DNA of 64,000 nucleotides from positions 152,839,577 through 152,903,576 of the forward strand of contig CP136065.1 of assembly GCA_032622095.1 (NCBI GenBank). Direction: 5' to 3'. The translations under genes were made by a program, and so were the position numbers. Below the pieces are notes generated by a model. It was not told where the DNA came from, ran no database searches, and saw only the letters and a list, made by a program, of their open reading frames with translations. Origin of the DNA: Siphonodentalium dalli (Eukaryota; Mollusca; Scaphopoda; Gadilida; Siphonodentaliidae). This document shows, in pieces, positions 24,968-36,700 of the stretch (the stretch's first letter is position 1; each line of letters opens with the position of its first letter).

Positions 24968-25600
24968 TCACACTGTCATATGCCTGCATAGCGTTGGTTG
25001 CACATTCGGTTATTAATAAATTTTATTATTATTCTTTGCTAAAGTTTTGGATGCTACACGTTGGGCGCAAACTTCTAAATGATTTGACCGTATATGTGTA
25101 AGCGGAATAATGAGTCAAGTGACGTCCGTTGGCAGTGCCAACACACGTTACAAATTACACGGACTAAACATGGCTAATATCGAAGACTTGCTAAATCACA
25201 CTGTCGTATGCCTGCATAGCGTTGGTTGCACATTCGGTTATAAGTAAATTTTATTATTATTCTTTGTTAACGTGTCGGATGCTAGACACACAAAACTTCT
25301 AAAACGATTTGACCGTGTTTGTGAACGGAATAATGAGTTAGGTGACTTCCGTTGGCAGTGGCAACACACGTTACTAATTACACGAGCGTGTGGCTAAACA
25401 TGGCTAATATCGAAGGGTTGCTAAAAAAAATTTACGAAGGATTTTTTTTTTATAGACGGTCGACCTATGGAGGGGGGGTGCACATGGAATTATGCAAAAA
25501 GTTGTGTTGGTGCGATTCCGACTCAAGGGGGGGGGGGTGCAAATGGAATTATGCAAAAAGTTGTGTTGGTGTGATTCCGACTCAAGGGGGGGGGGTTCAG
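24968..25600 (+). repeat. Two adjacent tandem duplications (230 bp and about 80 bp)
   Basis: A 230-bp unit starting CACACTGTC occurs at 24968 and 25198, with scattered changes. Each copy ends near ACATGGCTAATATCGAAG. Next to it, an approximately 80-bp unit with a G run, AATTATGCAAAAAGTTGTGT and GATTCCGACTCAAG repeats about twice (25470-25595). Short frames starting MANIE follow the ATG in each 230-bp copy, but they diverge at once and I do not call a gene. Confidence 0.7.
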
Positions 25601-27479
25601 TTGGAAATTCCCAAGGTGGACACCCCCCCAGCGGAGACCCTCTAGCCCCATCCCTGATCATGGCGCCAATGTCAACTATAGCACAGACATGTTGTCGTGC
25701 GTGAACCGGTACCACACGGATTCTGAACTGACAGAAAAGGACATAGTAATAAAATGTCAGATTAAAAATAATTCTGAATGTTACGTTCGCGTTGCCGCAT
25801 GTATGTGCCATTTCCAATGGAGGAACTCTTGAAATGGACCACTATAACCCTCTGACAGCTATTTCCCATTGTTCAGGCGATTTCACTAGTTTCTAGGGCT
25901 ATGTTTGAAGAATAAGGTTTTCGTCATTCCATCCTTATTTTTCACAGGTATATTTGGATTGAGACATTTGACTTGACATTCAGCTAGGATTCCCGGAGGC
26001 GAGAGCCCACCTTGTTAGGAGCTCAATCACTGTTTTAGCTCCAAATTCATCAGGGCAGGCACCCTTTATCCGTTGCACGCGAATATGTGGCGATTTGCTT
26101 TTTAGGACTACTTTGTGGTGGGTTGCCAGGTGCGCAATGCAGTGGGTTGGCTCTTAAGCGGATGGCAAGTTTGGTCAAGGTGGCCACGGCGGATTTCACC
26201 CTACATCCCGATGATCACTAATTACTCACCGGCATAGAATGGATTAACTTCATGTTTTTCACACATAATATTCAATAATCAACAAAGTTCTCGTCAGTAT
26301 AAGCTCTATGTTGTATCTGATAACCGACAATTTCTCGATTACTTTATATTTACATTTTATAAACCGTACTTTTCTTCGCGATGTTTTCTTACAGTGCACC
26401 AAACTAGAATTGACCGGAAGCGAACCCCCACCGTGAGTCCGTCGTGAAATATGACATATTTCGTCGGAATACGGTACTTTCCTATTTATAAATTTGTGTT
26501 TTAATATATGAAACATGTAATTTTTCTATTTATGTAATTTGGGTAATAATACGACATCTTGTAATCTCGCTTTCGACTGGAGTAGAAATTCTAAACTTAG
26601 AGTATCAACATTTTCATCTGTAAACGGCACAAAACTTATATAAATCGTGGATAATCAAACTTAAACAAACTGTCAGCATCTATTTCACATCATACATTTG
26701 CCCGGTGGAAGGATCGATTTGCTTTCGTGGCAGATTGTCATGTACCTGCCACGAATTCATAAATGACAACATCCGGAACATGACTGTGTCTACAATAGAA
26801 ATATGGCGACTAGCTCCCCCAAGGAAAACTGACTGACAGGTTTTAGCGGACGTTTTTCACACGTTACCGTAAACACTAATCTAAAGAATTGTTCCTTGGC
26901 TCTTCATGGTATGTCACTTTTCATAATGGGCTGCCTAATGATACTGTTGAGGTATAGTTTTTTACATTTGACTGCCCAAACATTGTCATAATATTGCAGA
27001 TATACTCTGTTTCCAAGTCACTTTTCTGGTACATAAAGCTTTTTAGTTCACATCTATTAGTGGCTCCCCCTTTACCCCGATGTATGTTCTAATTTTTCTC
27101 ATGTTATGTCTCTTTATGTCTGATTTTAGGTGGACAAGGGCTATTTTGTCAGCCCGTTTTTTAGACATTTTTCATGAAACAGACTTTTCCATCCCCTTAT
27201 TTCAATTCCGTTGATTTATTCTGGTCATCATATAGGATATTACCGATGTTACTATTACAAAATCTGTTACATAATATTTATGTATGCGGGCACATAGGTT
27301 ATCATGTAGATTGAGCGGATTTCTACGACACTATGGTCATGTTCAAAATAATTATTATTTTAGATTTGATCATTGTGGTCCAGTGAGTGGGGTTTGTGCT
27401 ATGAGTGCTAATTAGCCTCACGAGGACTGAACTCGTTTGGGTCGTGATTCTTTTGCGATAACTTTACTCCGACGAGATT
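25601..27479. other. No gene recognised
   Basis: No coding signal is visible. A more GC-rich stretch at 25985-26220 may be part of an old repeat, but I could not assign it. Confidence 0.35.
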
Positions 27480-28110
27480 GGTTGCATAAATGCTTACTTT
27501 TCAATGAATTTATAGTACCTTTTTTATGCCTTCCTTCAAGGTTGGGGCAGACCATTTGCCATGGCAGGATTCTCCTCGTGACAATTCATACTATATGGGT
27601 ATCACCCGCAGTCTATCAATCTCCTAGGAATTTTGAGTAGATACCACCACATTGCGACCGGTTGCCATAGCAACTTCTTTGCGGAAATTTATGATGTTGG
27701 GGGGCTGTAATTTCGCTATATGACGTTATGTTTGATTAAAATATAAATGGTTTTCCTACGCTAAATGATCCAGGGCTATTTTCCACCATCTGGAACTAAC
27801 CTTGCTCTCAAATCTTCCTTCAGACTGTGGGCGCCATTCAAAATGGCCACCGAACCACCCTTTCTAATGTTACAATGCTTACTTTTATATAATTTTATAG
27901 CCATGTACGCGTTAATTTCATGCTGTGTCCGACTATTTGGCATGACAGAATTATCCAGGTGACAACTCATAATATACGGGTCATCAGTCGTGGTCTATAA
28001 ATCTTCCAAAATAATTTGGTCAATGCCCCCAAATTGCGTCCGGTTGACAGGGCAACCCATTTTCGGAAAGTAATGCGTTTGGGGGCTGTAATTGCGCTAT
28101 ACGAGATGTC
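27480..28110. repeat. Degenerate tandem duplication, period about 400 bp
   Basis: The part around 27484-27715 (TGCTTACTTTTCAATG, GGCAGGATTCTCCTCGTGAC, GGGGGCTGTAATTTCGCTAT) is repeated in diverged form at 27876-28100. It is an old local duplication, non-coding as far as can be seen. Confidence 0.55.
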
Positions 28111-28475
28111 GACATGCGACATTTTGAATCAAAAGCAATTAATTGCCACAAACTATGGTCCAGGAATATATTTAAAATGCTCGCGTTTCTTTGTCTTTCC
28201 GCGGAAGTGGTCAAGATTCGCCTGCCATGGAGATTTCCAACCGAAATCTTGTCTACGCGTCTATGGCTTCGGCTCCTCGGCGCCAACGTTTTGGAACAAT
28301 GTTGTCACGAAGTCACGCGACCCCACGTGCCGCCAACGATAGGTTACATCTTCCTGGACCCCTCGCTGCGCGATCGGCCTATCTACTGAATACCTGATAC
28401 TAGGCGCAAACATTTAATTATAACCGATTCATTCGCTTATTTCAAGTGCATGAATTGGGAAACGGACAACAAGTC

Positions 28476-29165
28476 TCAGCCTTTTCCGACGACATTCGTC
28501 AAGTTCCTTGTTTCTTTTTGGTTTCGGGAGTTACATAATTGCAGTAAGGTCTGCGAGTTTGGTCTTCGAACGTAACAAGGGCGAATATTTCTAAGTCTCG
28601 GGTCGTGAATTTGTTGGCACTTCAGTATAACGGGGCATTCATCGCCTAGTTCTACATTCCAGGGGGCACATTGTCGTTCCGAGTAGTCAACATTGTGCAA
28701 TGAGGCCTGTTCAACGGGTAGTTTGTGATTTCCTTTCGGAACATCAGCCGGCTGTGTACAGATCTGTTGTGGTCCTGCGATATGTCGTGTTCTCTTTCGG
28801 AAGTGGTCTTCATACTTATATCAACTGCGAACTTGCTTGTTTTCGAGAGGGATTTCCCCCACTCCTGGATAACTCCGTCGCGTACTTTGCGATCGCAGGA
28901 CGAGGTACAGCGATTAGGGCTTTTCACATTCGGATTGGTCCAGACATTCCTCATCCCCAAAGAATTAATTGTGTTGCGGATCTCCATCATCCACTTACTG
29001 TTGACATATCCAGTGTGCCACAAGGCCATCATTACATCATATAATTTTAGTGTGATTCTGTTTATGGGCATACAAATTAGTCTGGCCCATTACGATATAT
29101 ATGAGGCCAGATTTCTTTTTCACGGTTATAGGGCACATCCCAAGTTTGACATACACGACGGACGT
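28476..29165 (-). pseudogene. C-terminal fragment of a non-LTR retrotransposon polyprotein
   Basis: Minus-strand frames at 29071-28652 and 28700-28476 resemble the tail that follows reverse transcriptase in many invertebrate non-LTR elements: LGMRNVW, then VIQEWGKSLS, then ELGDECPVILKCQQIHD, which stands for the degenerate zinc-knuckle region, then RNLTNVV. A frameshift near 28690 joins the two frames. Neither the endonuclease nor the RT core is present, so this is a 5'-truncated, decayed copy. It belongs to a different lineage from the CR1 copy at 14.1 kb. Assignment is by remembered family pattern only. Confidence 0.6.
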
Positions 29166-29274
29166 TGATGTGGATTTTTTTCCCACCCCTACACTATAAA
29201 GTGAGTAGATGGGCGCGAAGCGCCCGGGATGGTCGAAAAGATCGAGTGATCTTCTCCTTCACCCCAAACCCATA

Positions 29275-30518
29275 CACTCTTAAAAATACAGCTACTATAT
29301 AGTGCCTATATGGGCACTATCCTTGCCACTGGGTTAGTGCCTAAGTTTAGGTACTATATGGTGCCTATATGGTATGGATACTGTAACGTACCTAGTTGGG
29401 TATTATATAGTGCCTAACTTTGGGTACTATGTAGTACCTGTATGGTGTAGCTGCTGTGGGGAACCTGATTGGGTATGGTATGGTACCTAGTTGGCTACTA
29501 TATATTGGCTATACAGCGATTAGGTATTATATGGTGCCTAACTTTGGGTACTATATAGTACCTATACACGATTTACTGCTATGAGGTGCCTGGTTGGATA
29601 TGGTATGGTACCTGGTTGGCTACTATATAGTGTATATACAGCACTTGGGTATTGTATGGTCCCTAACTTTGGGTAATATATAGTACCTACATATGATATA
29701 GTACTATAAGGTACGTAATTAGATATTATATGGTACCTAATTGGCTATATATACGATGTGGTGGCTATAAAGCGAATAGGTATTATATGGTCCCTAACTT
29801 TAGGTAATATATAGCTTGCTTTATTCAATATTTTATAACGGAGGTCTAATTAACTCATCTTCACCGACTCATCCCATTTGCAGACCTCTGATTGTTCATC
29901 TCTGCTAAGAGCTGAAAAGGAGAATTTAAAAAGTCAAATAAAGTTCAATAATTTTTTTAATTCAAGTGTCAATGTTCTGGAACTCAACTTTGTGGAATGA
30001 GAACATAATAATTCGCTGGTTAATTTGAAAACAAAATTAACATGAGGTTGGATTATTATTGAAGTAATGGTGACGGTGTGTGTGTGTGTTTATCATTTGA
30101 TGTTGATATAATGATAATAATTTCCACCAAATGTGGTGCTAATACTAACCTCTAAATGCCGATTTTAATTCAGACAATCCCGCGTCTTCCAGCCATTTCG
30201 CAACAGCATCTTCCGTCCAAAGTTCAACAGAGTCATTGGAAGCGTCCATCTTTCTTTGTCTTAATTCTTCGATTAAAAATGGCTGCTCGAAAAATTAGAA
30301 ACGCCGCCTGCGAATATGCCCTCTGGCGGGAGCGTCTGTCAAATAACAGGTGGGCGTAATTTGGTTTCTCCTGAATGCGATATCAATTCCACGCTATAGG
30401 CACTATTTACGATATAGCTACTATATCACCCCAATAACCTATAGGTGTTACACAGATAGGCACTATAGTTACAGTAGGCACTATATAGTAGCTATAAGGA
30501 CCCCGATTTTTGTGAGTG
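29275..30518. mobile_element. TA-flanked TIR element with subterminal repeats
   Basis: The ends are CACTCTTAAAAAT and, inverted, CACTCACAAAAAT, with TA on each outer side (29273-29274 and 30519-30520). Both ends then carry AGCTACTATATAGTGCCTA. The left 540 bp (to about 29815) is a degenerate array built on TATAGTGCCTA and GGTACTATAT motifs; a shorter array lies at 30390-30500. Between the arrays lies a split reading frame (29850-30249). TA target sites suggest a Tc1/mariner-like origin. No transposase is seen, so it is non-autonomous or carries captured sequence. Confidence 0.7.
29850..30249 (-). CDS. Two-exon minigene with a SAM-like N terminus, inside a TIR element
   Basis: Exon 1 (30249-30150) starts at an ATG in a strong context (AAAGATGG). 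It encodes VELWTEDAVAKWLEDAGL and then SELKSAFR. This follows the first two helices of a SAM domain, a protein or RNA interaction module. It ends at GAG|GTTAGT. A 238-bp intron ends in CTCCTTTTCAG. Exon 2 (29911-29850) adds 20 codons in the right phase and stops with TAA, and AATAAA lies about 25 bp beyond. The predicted 53-residue product has only half a SAM domain, since exon 2 (LSRDEQSEVCKWDESV) does not look like the remaining helices. It may be a captured, truncated host gene or a real small protein. Splicing is inferred from consensus and phase only. Confidence 0.45.
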
Positions 30519-30519
30519 T

Positions 30520-31146
30520 ACTGTGACTTTCAGAATCCATTTTTCTTGCTTTTCGAACCGAGCTAGATTCTCATACCCCCCCCCCCCCACCCATCTCCGA
30601 TTCGTTCGCCATAATGGGGTTACGAGTGATTGATTTTTCGTGGCCTTCCAGAATTCTCTTTGCTCAGTTTGTGATTTCTGGCGTTAATGAGTAGTGCATA
30701 GGTTTCGTTTTATTTTCGAAATATTATACCCTTAATATCGTTTTCAAAGTAATTTGATTTCACCATGTTTTTGTTGTTAGTTTGTTTTTCTCGTCGGGGA
30801 AAGTTGTACCTGCAGGCAATTATACTGCCCACGTTCAGCTGGCTGCCGGTTGTGCGGTTATATCTAACCGAAGGGGTTACAATGTAATGTTTATTTTTCC
30901 AGTAACATGTCGAAATAGTAGTTGCGTCATAATACAGAATATTACAGGCGGGGTATACATTACGATGGATAAGATATACCTCTTCACGTGCACATACCTT
31001 TCATCGGGACAACAATTGTCCCGCGGTTACACACCTACTGTGGTTTCTCTCCCCTGTCAACGGATATCGTGGTTGTTGGTTCCTATCTACTATCTGCGTC
31101 GTCGATTTCGGTGGCATTTTTCCTTTATTTGGAAGTCTGTGGCAGT
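30520..31146. other. No gene recognised
   Basis: Contains a C run (30576-30590) and open frames without recognisable similarity. Confidence 0.35.
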
Positions 31147-31714
31147 CAGGGTTCGCGCTGCCACTTGCCACATTTGCCAATGGCAAAAATAATTCACATT
31201 TGGCCAAAAATATTTTCATTTGGCAAAAGTTTTGGCAAGTCACATTTTAATTCCTCAAGCAATTTGGACAAATATTGGTCAATCAATACCATTAATTTCA
31301 GGATACTCTTACATCGTAATTGTATTAGTGGTGTTTTATAAGGTTGAGGGACAGTTAACGCCTCTATTTAGATGCAGTTAATCTCATAGCATTAGTACTG
31401 ATGGTTGGAGGGATTACTAATCCTCCGGTGATGTGCCCTACTGATGGAGAAACCGTTCTACCATTGTATTGTTCGGTGATTGGCTTATTGTTGTATGATA
31501 AACCACAATAGAGATGCGAGTATTTATAATTATTAACTAACTGCCTTCTATCGATATCAAAAGTCGTTCAAACCGCGAGTGTCGAAACATAAGACTTGAT
31601 AAAAATGGTACTATCAGGGATAACATTTGGCAACTGCTCAAATAATTTGGCAAAAAATATTTTTATTTGGCAAATTATTTGGCAAAAGTAAATTTCGGTC
31701 CAGCGCGGACCCTG
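31147..31714. mobile_element. hAT-like MITE with 8-bp target duplication
   Basis: The ends are CAGGGTTCGCGCTG and, inverted, CAGGGTCCGCGCTG. The 8-bp flanks are GTGGCAGT (31139-31146) and GTGGAAGT (31715-31722), 7 of 8 identical. Just inside each end are repeats of TTTGGCAAA and TTGCCAAAT, so the subterminal regions also pair. An 8-bp duplication and CAGGG ends are standard for hAT elements. 568 bp, no coding capacity. Confidence 0.8.
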
Positions 31715-31722
31715 GTGGAAGT

Positions 31723-32340
31723 GTTCTGGATGGCACATTTCCCGGGATGCAAGTATCCGGATTGTCATTGTCGGGTAAGTTGGGTACAGTTTGCATACAA
31801 CTGTCTCATATACAGGTTATAGTACTGCCTCAATGTCCCATATATTCCTTGCCGTTGTTGTAGCGTCACTAGTCAGGAGGGGCTTGAGTTTTCTCCCCGT
31901 ATCAGCATACTGTTGTACACGATCAGAAGGGCCATTGGTTTATTACTCGACTATCCCTCCATTCAGTGACTCCGTCTTGTCCACGGCCATTCGTAATTCA
32001 GGTTATGCCTTTTGATGGTTCCAGTCATGAATTAAAGACATATTATGGACTTGTTCGGGTGTGTTAAACTGTTAAGTTAGTATTCATGCAGTATGCCAAC
32101 TGGAGGAATGTAGAAATCTACTAAATCGCTGAAATTCTCAAGCTCATCGGCCGTATCTATTTATATAAAACATCACCTGCAATACGCTCAATTGTAAATA
32201 TTTACAAACCGATTTGTCATGGGGAGACGCTGGGTTTAATTAATATATCATAATGACAGTGTCTTCTATCAGTTTGGATTTAAATAAAACAAAAACAAAA
32301 CAAAACAAAACACAAGATGTCAGCATAACTCACTTTCTAA
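31723..32340. other. No gene recognised
   Basis: AT-rich; one A4C-type simple repeat at 32285-32312. Confidence 0.4.
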
Positions 32341-33482
32341 CAAACGGGTGAGGAGGTACTCACAAGTGAGTCAGCACTTCTCCTTCTTCCCCCGGGCGGA
32401 CATCTCGGGTGGCCCGTGCACTCGTATAGTTACAGGTCGTACAAAATCGGTCCCCCATGATAGGTTGCTCTTTGAACTCGGATGGGAGAAGCTGGACAGT
32501 AGGCGGTATGTTAAACGAATGAGTATATTTTACGATATTGCAAACAGCAAAACCCCCGCCTACTTAACTCGGCTTCTTCCGTCAAAGGTTAAGGATAACT
32601 GATTACGAACTGAGAAATGCATCAAATTTCAATCCTCCCATTTCAAATAGCAAATGAACAGATAAAACTTTCTTCCCCATATGCGTTATGGATTGGAACA
32701 AATTGGCTGACAAAAAAAAATAAAAACAAAGGAAGAAACATTCCACTCGATAGGTTCAAGAAAGCACTAGCAACTAAGCCATTACAACCACCAACATGTT
32801 TTTCATATGGTAAACGGCTATTAAACATCCTTCACTGTAAACTGAGGTGTGAAGGTGGTAATCTACAAGCTGATAAACTTCAAAATTATATAGCAATTTC
32901 TGCTACAGGTAGGTGTGGACATTCTGTAGCAAATGCTTTCCACTATTTTTTTGAATGCCACCCACACTTTGAAGAAAGAATTACACTCCGTAATAATCTT
33001 CTGCGCTTTAATATACAGTCAGTTAAGACACTTATATTTGGGGACCCGAACTTAGAACAATTATAAACTGAACATATCTTTCAAGCTGTAAAAAATTACT
33101 TACGAGATACAACTCAAGAGGAAAATCCGACAAAGTTCTGTTAAGACGCTCGAATCATTTGAATGCAAATTGTACAAATGTTAACAATGCACCATGAGGT
33201 ACATGTATCACATTTAAAACAGCTACTTGAAATCAATAATGGAATTATTTAGAATTGGTGGGGTGCTGAGACTATACACACTATACTTCAAATAATATAC
33301 AATGATACACTGTATGTATACACTTGTACATATGTTATACCTATCGTGTTGACAACCCACATTATTATGTATCAGTGTTATAACGGAAATTGGGAGAGGG
33401 GGTTATGTATAAGTGGATCGCACTTGTCCTCCAATCCCAATCTGTATTGTTATATACTTATTGGTAATAAATACGTTTAAAC
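32341..33482 (+). pseudogene. 3' end of a Jockey/CR1-like retrotransposon
   Basis: The frames at 32348-32602 and 32617-33066 encode the region after the reverse transcriptase. RIVTGRTKSV, ELGWEKLDSRRYVKRM and PAYLTRLLP match the usual tail of such polyproteins. SVANAFHYFFEC is the zinc-knuckle-like motif, followed by IFGDPNL. A frameshift separates the two frames, and another frame shows the expected WNKL near 32693. The 3' part (33070-33480) is untranslated and ends near AATAAATACGTTTAAACC. The RT core is absent. It is related to the pair at 48-53 kb but not the same copy. Confidence 0.7.
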
Positions 33483-33509
33483 CAAACTCGGTTAGGTAAT
33501 ATTAATACC

Positions 33510-33950
33510 TCATGGGGAGTGGTGTCGCGGTGATCGTATGGTATACATAGGGTCGTGGTCCGGTTCGACCACTTGTTGTTTGTCCGTCCGTCCGTCCGTC
33601 TGTCTGTAGGCACTTTACACATGGTGCTATAACTGACCTATTTTCACGCTGATCGGTGCCAAATGTTGTGTATGAATTTCTCCGCACCAAATACAGATCG
33701 AAGTCGATTATGGGTTTGACCCGATAAATTTTAAAGGATTATGGCCCTTTGCCATTGAAATCATGCATGCTTCGACAATTCAACCATTTTTCAGCTGTTA
33801 GGTTCCATACACTTGGTCTGAGTTTCTCAACGCACGACTACAGATCGAGTTCGAATATAGTTTGATCCGATATTCTTCATGACGTTCTGCCCCTTTGATT
33901 ATTTTCTTCCTGTCTGACAATATATCTTAGTTACACAGTATGCACTGTCC
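33510..33950 (+). repeat. Possible tRNA-derived SINE with GTCC microsatellite
   Basis: AGTGGTGTCGCGGTGATCG resembles an A box of the leucine/serine type. About 35 bp later, GGTTCGACC resembles a B box. A GTCC/GTCT repeat (33580-33607) follows, then a body with two diverged copies of a segment containing CTACAGATCGA, TTTGATCCGAT and GCCCCTTTG. This order fits a SINE, but the boxes are imperfect and no end duplication was found. Confidence 0.35.
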
Positions 33951-34199
33951 CGGTAGACTGTTATAAACCCGGTTTACAATGCCATGCAGTTTTTCCCCTC
34001 ATGTGTGTTGGCCATCAGATGCGATATCATTGAGGGGAAGGTTTCTGCTATCATTTTTATACGCATGGTTATTTCCATTGCAGCTTAGAGGCCTAACCTG
34101 GTTTTACTGTTTAGTAGCATTACTGTTGGTGGTTAATGCAGTGATTGTGTTAAGTAGATGGTTGGTTGCATCAGCTACCCTAGTTGGTGTGGGCGCTCG

Positions 34200-36110
34200 A
34201 CATGATGTACCGGTGGGTTTTGGTGCATCATACGGTGGTCTCCGGGCTATAACGGTCGTCATCCGGTACGGCTTGCTGGCCGGGGCGTCGGTTACGCCTC
34301 TTTTTCTTACCTTAGTACTTGTTTTCTCCTTTTTTTCAGATGCCAAAAGCGACAGCCATGACCAGACACCGATTAGTACCCGATGCCCGGTGGAAGTGGT
34401 TGGACCATCGCGGGTGACCAGGCATGCGTTACCAGCCGGCATTCCTGCCCGTTCGAAGGGGATGCCCGCCAGGAGTGGTACATATTCTACGGCCGCGCCT
34501 ACAATTGTTCGTCCCGTACGGCCGCGGGTCACGCGTGTGCCTGGCAGTGTGCGTCATAGGTCGGTGCGGTCGACTACAGCTTCATCGGTTGGTGCGCGAT
34601 CGTGGGGGTGGGCGGGCGCGTGCCGTGGACATGCCCGAGGAGGTTGCATCGATGGCTGCTTCGGCCGATATTCGCGGGGAAGACGAGCAGTGTGTTTTCC
34701 GGGCCAGGATAGCGGGCCTCTCCTCTCAATCCCGTTAGGACAAGGCGCGTCTGGCTCCAAAGTTGCAGGACGCATGGCTGGGACTTGGTGGCATCGTCTC
34801 CCGTTCAGGGTGCCGCGTCCCTCGTCGGCATTAGGACAGCCACAGACTAACGCTACCATGGCTTCTGATCTCGAAATTACACCGGCTAGCCCCATGGGCC
34901 GACCCGGAACCGACTCCGTTGCCTGCGTCGCTGATCATCGACACCTTGTGGGAACTATGACTCGGCTACTCGATGCTGCCCTTGTTCATCTCGGCAGTAT
35001 ACGCCCGGCACTGGGTTTTTTTTTGTTCAGTTTGCTTCCCGCTTTAACGTCCGACCGTATCCGCCCGTTAACGTGAGCACGCTGGGGCTCTTTCTCGCAC
35101 ATCTTTTCCAGATCGGGTATAGCACCGCCACGGTGCGTAGTGTTTTGTCGGTCATCGCATATCAGCACAAAATTCAGGGCTTAGCGACTCCCACTACACA
35201 TTTCCGGATTCACAAAATGCTCGCGGGCTTTCATCGCTTGTGCCCGAGAGGCGACCCGCGCCGACCAATTACTCTTCACATGTTACACTCTATGATCGCT
35301 GTATTGCCCTGTTGCGTGGCATCACATACTGAATTGTCCTTTTCCGCGCACTATTCGTATTCGCGTTCTATGCGCTGGCCCGTATCGGCGAACTGTGCAC
35401 GTCACTCTCTGCGCCTTATCTAAATGTCCTGTTCTGTGCTGATGTTACGGTCACGCCCGCCTCCATCGACATATGCTTCCGGCATTAATAAATTGACCCC
35501 AGTGGTCGCCATTGGCAAGTTAGCGGAACCAACCTCTTGTCCGCATCGCCTCATATCCGTCTTCACTAAACATCGCGGTTCAACGGCGGGCCCTTTCTTC
35601 TGCTCACCGGACGGTCGGGGCATCACACGGGCGCATTTCAATGCCGTTCTCCGGAGGGTGTTGTCAATTCTGCGATTGGATGACCGGGATTTCAAGTCTC
35701 ATTCCTTTCGGATAGGAGGGGCGTGCTTTGCAGCATCGCGGGCGTACTCCGATGAACACATCCGGATGCTCGGGCGCTGGAACTCCGACGCGTTTCGTAA
35801 GTACATCCGTCCTCCGCTGTTGTCATATAACAATAGTTCCGCGATTGCACGTTTCAGTTCGTGTGTCTTGCCACCATCGTATAGCACAGTCACAGCGGCC
35901 GAGCGGGCACCCTTCCATCATTGCCGGGCGTCGTTATCTACAGTTCCGTTTGCCGACTCGACGGGCACGCTCAGTCCGATTTCCCGCGACTGGGAGGGGT
36001 TTGGTAGGGTTATCCGGCCTGTAAGTCGTGTCGCAGCACGCGTGGGGGATCTCGCTGCCTGGTCTCTCCCTGTCCTTTTTTTTCTGTTTTCCGAACCCCC
36101 CTAATTTTCC
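34200..36110 (+). other. GC-rich island, probably an inserted element
   Basis: Base composition rises sharply here (roughly 55-60 percent GC by eye) against AT-rich flanks. It carries the broken tyrosine recombinase at its right side. The 365-codon frame (33979-35076) crossing its left part has no recognisable domain except at its end; the hydrophobic run at its start probably reflects composition. I found no terminal repeats. Confidence 0.55.
34960..35860 (+). pseudogene. Tyrosine recombinase of a Crypton/DIRS/Ngaro-type element, frameshifted
   Basis: Tyrosine recombinases cut and join DNA for this class of mobile elements. The N-terminal DNA-binding domain reads LLDAALVHLG near 34965, then after a T run PYPPVNVSTLGLFLAHLFQ and STATVRSVLSVIAYQHKI. 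The catalytic arginine box is FYALARIGELC (near 35372), in another frame. The second half, in a third frame from 35424, has SHSFRIGG (the H-x-x-R box, near 35700), LGRWNSDAF and the nucleophile tyrosine in KYIR (near 35805). All core residues survive, but at least three frameshifts separate the parts, so it is a pseudogene or, less likely, an assembly error. No RT or RNase H is seen nearby, so Crypton is possible but class is uncertain. Confidence 0.75.
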
Positions 36111-36229
36111 GTTCCGAGTGGGGCACGAGCGTTGTCCGTGTATGCGCTACACAGTTTACATGGCCCTCTGGGAGGTACTTCATGACCCGGTTTCCGTTTC
36201 CTGTCCGACCGACATCCGCCCCCTGCGTC

Positions 36230-36700
36230 TGCTGGTGGTGCGCAATGGTTGCACTGGTTTCACTGTGCTAGTGATGGTTTTTTGGTTGTTAATATTTTTT
36301 TTTTAAGCGCTCATCAGTCTCTGGTAGCGCCGGTTTCACTGTTCCAGTGATGGTTTTTTGGTTATTTATTTTTCACTGTTCTAGTGATGGTGGTGGTGAT
36401 TTTTGTTCATGCGCTCATCAGCCTCTGGTAGTGCCGGTTTCACTTTTATAGTGATGGTTTATTGGTTGCGCTCACCAGTCTATGGTAGCGCTGGTTTCAC
36501 TGTTCCAGTGATGGTTTTTTGGTTGTTAATATTTATTTTTTTAAGCGCTCATCAGTCTCTGGTAGCGCCGGTTTCACTGTTCCAGTGATGGTTTTTTGGT
36601 GATTTTTTTTTCAAGCGCTCATCAGTCTCTGGTAGCGCCGGTTTCACTTTTATAGTGACTGTTTTTGGTGTTTTTTTTTCAGCGCTAATCAGTCTCTGGG
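36230..36700 (+). repeat. Tandem repeat with a CACTG hairpin in each unit
   Basis: About seven copies, 57-105 bp each, share GCGCTCATCAGTCTCTGGTA, then GCGCCGGTTTCACTG, then TTCCAGTGATGG, then a T-rich spacer. In each full unit CACTGTTCCAGTG (or CACTTTTATAGTG) can form a short hairpin. It directly follows the recombinase coding region and probably belongs to the same element. Confidence 0.8.

Noticed and set aside
33979-34950. Hydrophobic N terminus of a 365-codon frame as a membrane protein
   Set aside because: The frame runs into the recombinase in a different reading frame and has no recognisable domain. The composition change explains its length.
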